Notes under the pieces: generated by a model
What the model saw: the letters and a program-made list of their open reading frames with translations, nothing else
Told to the model about the DNA's origin: nothing
Database searches by the model: none
Program-made: the position numbers and the translations under genes
Source of the DNA: CAYYBZ01 sp964470285 [NCBI: uncultured Oligoflexia bacterium]
GTDB lineage: Bacteria > Bdellovibrionota_G > CAYYBZ01
Length of the DNA stretch: 8,950 bases
NCBI GenBank assembly: GCA_964470285.1
Contig: CAYYBZ010000050.1
Coordinates: 380 to 9,329 of the forward strand
Direction: 5' to 3'
Part shown: positions 7,640-8,950 of the stretch, piece by piece
How positions within the stretch are numbered: the stretch's first letter is position 1
Layout of the letters: every line of letters starts with the position of its first letter

Positions 7640-8068
7640 TTAAACTTTATCTGATTCTCTCTTTGTCAGATAATGCATACCCTTAAACTCCTCGTACCCT
7701 GCATTTTTAAAAAGCCTAAGAGAAGATCTGTTGTAATCTTCAATTGTCACGGCAATTATTTTTAAACCCTTTTTACTTAAATAATGCTCCGCCGCCTGAA
7801 TCATTTTCAGACCGATTCCTTTTTTTCTGTAATTTGGCAGAACCGCAAGCCTGTTAATCCAACCCTTTCTGGAATCATCAGAACACATAACAATACCGAC
7901 AAGTTTCTCTTCAACTCTTAATCCCAACAAATCAACGTGCCCGCTGGAAAGTTGTTTTTCCATCTGTTCTTTAGTATCCCTCCAACCTTCCTTAATGGGT
8001 AAATCGGATTTTTTCCAGATATCTATGATTTGATCGTAATCATTAATAGTCAATTTTACTGCTTCCAT
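7640..8068 (-). CDS. GNAT-family N-acetyltransferase, RimI-like fold, substrate unknown
   Basis: This single-domain protein of 142 aa should transfer an acetyl group from acetyl-CoA to an amine. The acetyl-CoA pyrophosphate-binding motif A is RKKGIG at 81-86. It is preceded by the beta-strand INRLAVLP (71-78) and followed by the alpha-helix LKMIQAAEHYL. The C-terminal part has the typical pattern N113..SLRLFKNAGYEE (motif B, to about 127). The substrate cannot be read from the sequence, and both protein N-terminal and small-molecule acetylation are possible. The start at 8068 has a modest AAAGAG ribosome site nine bases upstream on the minus strand. It converges with the small TPR-like gene, with 3 nt between the two stops, and has no apparent tie to the Pho genes. 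Confidence 0.88.
   Translation of the reverse strand: MEAVKLTINDYDQIIDIWKKSDLPIKEGWRDTKEQMEKQLSSGHVDLLGLRVEEKLVGIVMCSDDSRKGWINRLAVLPNYRKKGIGLKMIQAAEHYLSKKGLKIIAVTIEDYNRSSLRLFKNAGYEEFKGMHYLTKRESDKV
7647..7673. terminator. Inverted repeat between convergent genes, possible weak terminator
   Basis: TTATCTGA (7647-7654) and TCAGATAA (7666-7673) form a perfect 8-bp inverted repeat with an 11-nt loop. It lies inside the last codons of the leftward acetyltransferase gene and just after the rightward gene's stop (7634-7636). The stem is AT-rich and no T-run follows on either strand, so it is at best a weak bidirectional terminator. It may simply be chance. Confidence 0.25.
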
Positions 8069-8171
8069 AATTATTCTCTTTAAAATGATACCTTGTGTGT
8101 GTCAAGAATTAGTTGTAGCGTTGGCAAAATGTGTTTAATTTTTTAATTGTAGCTATCAAGTACTCTACTAC

Positions 8172-8222
8172 GATTCCGATTATGATTTTGACTATGATAT
8201 TGATGATTATGATTGTGATTAT
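8172..8222. repeat. Degenerate GATTNT hexamer array abutting the stop codon of the S23-like gene
   Basis: Eight hexamers of the form GATTNN or close variants run in tandem: GATTCC, GATTAT, GATTTT, GACTAT, GATATT, then a lone GAT, then GATTAT, GATTGT, GATTAT. The first two of three bases (GA) are fixed at each unit start and the fourth is nearly always T. On the minus strand the array reads as NNAATC units and begins inside the TAA stop codon of the leftward four-helix-bundle gene, so it is immediately 3' of that gene. It is a microsatellite-like or structural tail and is not in-frame coding for any visible gene. Confidence 0.75.
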
Positions 8223-8551
8223 TTCAATTTGTACAGCATCTTATAAACTTGGAGCAAACTATCCTGAAAATAATCTGATTGTAATTCATCGATTAAATCA
8301 TAATTGAAAGCGATTTCCAGAATAGCGGAGCATTCACATGCTGAACCCATTGAGATTGTAAAAAACCTCTTTCTCTCAGGATAAGTTCTCTTGGCATTTC
8401 CTTCGGCTATATTAAGCCCTATACTAGACATCGCCCTCTTTAGCTGATCCGAAAGGTAACCATATCCTCTTGGCCATTTACTTATCAAACCTGGCATAGC
8501 TTTTGTCATCGACATCGATAACTGAAAACACTTTAGTCGTTGGTGAAACAT
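8219..8551 (-). CDS. Four-helix-bundle protein, S23/IVP family (23S rRNA intervening-sequence type)
   Basis: This small helical protein has 110 aa, near the family's usual 110-125. Family landmarks are the YLSDQLKRA helix at 32-40, the LNIAEGN motif at 46-52, ERKRFF at 59-64, and the SMGSACE segment at 67-73. Relatives are encoded inside 23S rRNA intervening sequences of Leptospira and others, as free-standing genes, and distantly as the Avd accessory proteins of diversity-generating retroelements. The free-standing members have no settled function. No rRNA flanks this one. The start at 8551 is supported by AAGGAG six bases upstream on the minus strand. It is paired head-to-head with a paralogue starting at 8636, and a hexamer array starts at its stop. 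The polar, basic mid-region is compatible with RNA binding, which is inference. Confidence 0.85.
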   Translation of the reverse strand: MFHQRLKCFQLSMSMTKAMPGLISKWPRGYGYLSDQLKRAMSSIGLNIAEGNAKRTYPERKRFFTISMGSACECSAILEIAFNYDLIDELQSDYFQDSLLQVYKMLYKLK

Positions 8552-8789
8552 AATTTACTCCTTGTCTTTAGTTTTGAAAAAATCTTTCAGTATTGCGCAA
8601 GATTTTTTCAAAACTAAAGACTAAAAGGAGTTTTTATGAACCAACGCCTGATGTGTTACAGATTACTAGTCGATGTCACAAAAGCTATGCCAGGTTTGAT
8701 TTCTCTTATTCCTAAAGAGGAATATAAGTTAATTGATCAGCTAAGGAGGGCGATGCATAGTTCCTTGGCAAATCTAGCCGAAGGAAATG
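8395..8789. repeat. Inverted duplication spanning two divergent S23-like genes, with patches of identical DNA
   Basis: The two genes are inverted copies of each other. Outside the central palindrome they share a 23-bp identical block (8484-8506 against 8678-8700, coding TKAMPGLI). They also share a 21-bp block with one mismatch (8429-8449 against 8735-8755) and a 15-bp identical block (8395-8409 against 8775-8789, around AEGN). The DNA between these blocks is strongly diverged, while the proteins align without gaps after the first two residues. Confidence 0.85.
8564..8621. repeat. Perfect 23-bp inverted repeat in the shared leader of two divergent S23-like genes
   Basis: The left arm 8564-8586 and right arm 8599-8621 are exact reverse complements, with a 12-nt central loop (TCAGTATTGCGC). 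The arm is AT-rich, with A6/T6 and TTTTGA/TCAAAA runs. Symmetry continues outward into the two ribosome binding sites: AAGGAG abuts the left arm directly, and the right arm has TAA inserted before AAGGAG. Start codons follow 6 and 5 nt later. The element fills nearly all of the 84-bp intergenic region. It could be a dimeric operator, a hairpin in any transcript crossing it, or the junction of an inverted duplication. No convincing sigma70 promoter is visible in either direction inside it. Confidence 0.9.
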
Positions 8790-8950
8790 GTAGATTCTCT
8801 ATAAAAGAAAGAAACAAATTTTTCAATTATTCATTGGGCTCGATATCTGAACTAGAAGCTGGGATAGATTATTCTTGTGCATTTGGATATATAAACTGCA
8901 ATTTTTCTCAAGACTTAAAAGATAATTTGCGAAAGGCTTATTACATGATC
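8636..8950 (+). CDS. Four-helix-bundle protein, S23/IVP family, paralogue of the divergent neighbour (cut by window edge)
   Basis: The ATG at 8636 has AAGGAG at 8625-8630, and 105 codons are open to the window end, so the C-terminus is missing. It begins MNQRLMCYRLLVDVTKAMPG. Family landmarks are IDQLRRAM at 33-40, the NLAEGN motif at 46-51, ERNKFF at 58-63, and SLGSISELE at 66-74. It aligns gap-free with the divergent neighbour at 8219-8551. By eye roughly a third or somewhat more of the residues are identical, concentrated in the N-terminal two helices. The C-terminal half, with CAFGYINCNF at 81-90, is much less conserved. The function is unknown for free-standing members. A shared palindromic leader suggests joint control with its partner, and a heteromeric four-helix assembly is possible but inferred. 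Confidence 0.85.
   Translation, partial: MNQRLMCYRLLVDVTKAMPGLISLIPKEEYKLIDQLRRAMHSSLANLAEGNGRFSIKERNKFFNYSLGSISELEAGIDYSCAFGYINCNFSQDLKDNLRKAYYMI

Noticed and set aside
8077-8105. Minus-strand promoter for the acetyltransferase gene: TTGACA (8105-8100) with TAAAGA (8082-8077)
   Set aside because: The -35 is perfect and the spacer is 17 bp, but the -10 is poor and overlaps the ribosome site. Transcription would start almost at the ATG.
8172-8222. Possible CRISPR array
   Set aside because: Units are 6 bp with no spacers and no cas genes, so this is a tandem hexamer repeat.
8219-8950. Diversity-generating retroelement with Avd-like proteins
   Set aside because: No reverse transcriptase and no template/variable repeat pair is visible. 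The differences between the two genes are not confined to adenine positions. The resemblance is at family level only.
8069-8950. 23S rRNA intervening sequence
   Set aside because: No 23S rRNA sequence flanks the S23-like genes on either side within the window.

Overview
The window is a nearly complete phosphate-starvation locus followed by accessory DNA. On the + strand it carries phoB, phoR, pstS, pstC, pstA, pstB and phoU in that order. After these come a small secreted or lipoprotein-like gene (+), a GNAT acetyltransferase (-), and two divergent paralogous genes of the four-helix-bundle (23S rRNA intervening-sequence, 'S23/IVP') family. The second of these runs off the right edge.

The DNA is AT-rich. 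The proteins are Gram-negative in style: PstS has a cleavable Sec signal rather than a lipobox, and PhoR has a large periplasmic sensor loop, HAMP and PAS. S23-type genes are frequent in Desulfobacterota, Spirochaetota, Bacteroidota and PVC-group bacteria. I therefore infer a low-GC, non-enteric Gram-negative bacterium of that breadth and cannot place the phylum.

Region 1-258 has no gene. It holds two clusters of direct repeats of a [CT]TAACA-like half-site spaced 11-12 bp apart. The same repeat, at exact 11-bp spacing, recurs between phoR and pstS. I read these as PhoB operators: phoBR would autoregulate and the pst genes would have a second PhoB-dependent promoter. Region 259-7231 is the Pho module. 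PhoR and PhoB form the two-component system, PstS-PstC-PstA-PstB the high-affinity phosphate ABC importer, and PhoU the negative regulator coupling transporter state to PhoR. Genes are tightly packed: ATGA overlaps at pstC/pstA and pstA/pstB, and short gaps elsewhere.

Region 7232-8068 has a small TTG-started gene with a TPR-like core and a convergent GNAT gene. Region 8069-8950 is the most unusual part. Two divergent S23-like genes share an 84-bp intergenic region built around a perfect 23-bp inverted repeat with near-symmetric ribosome binding sites. The coding sequences have diverged strongly as proteins yet keep patches of identical DNA, including silent positions. A degenerate GATTNT hexamer array starts exactly at the stop codon of the leftward copy. 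This looks like an inverted duplication of a small 'leader + S23 gene (+ hexamer tail)' unit and is the best candidate here for something undescribed.
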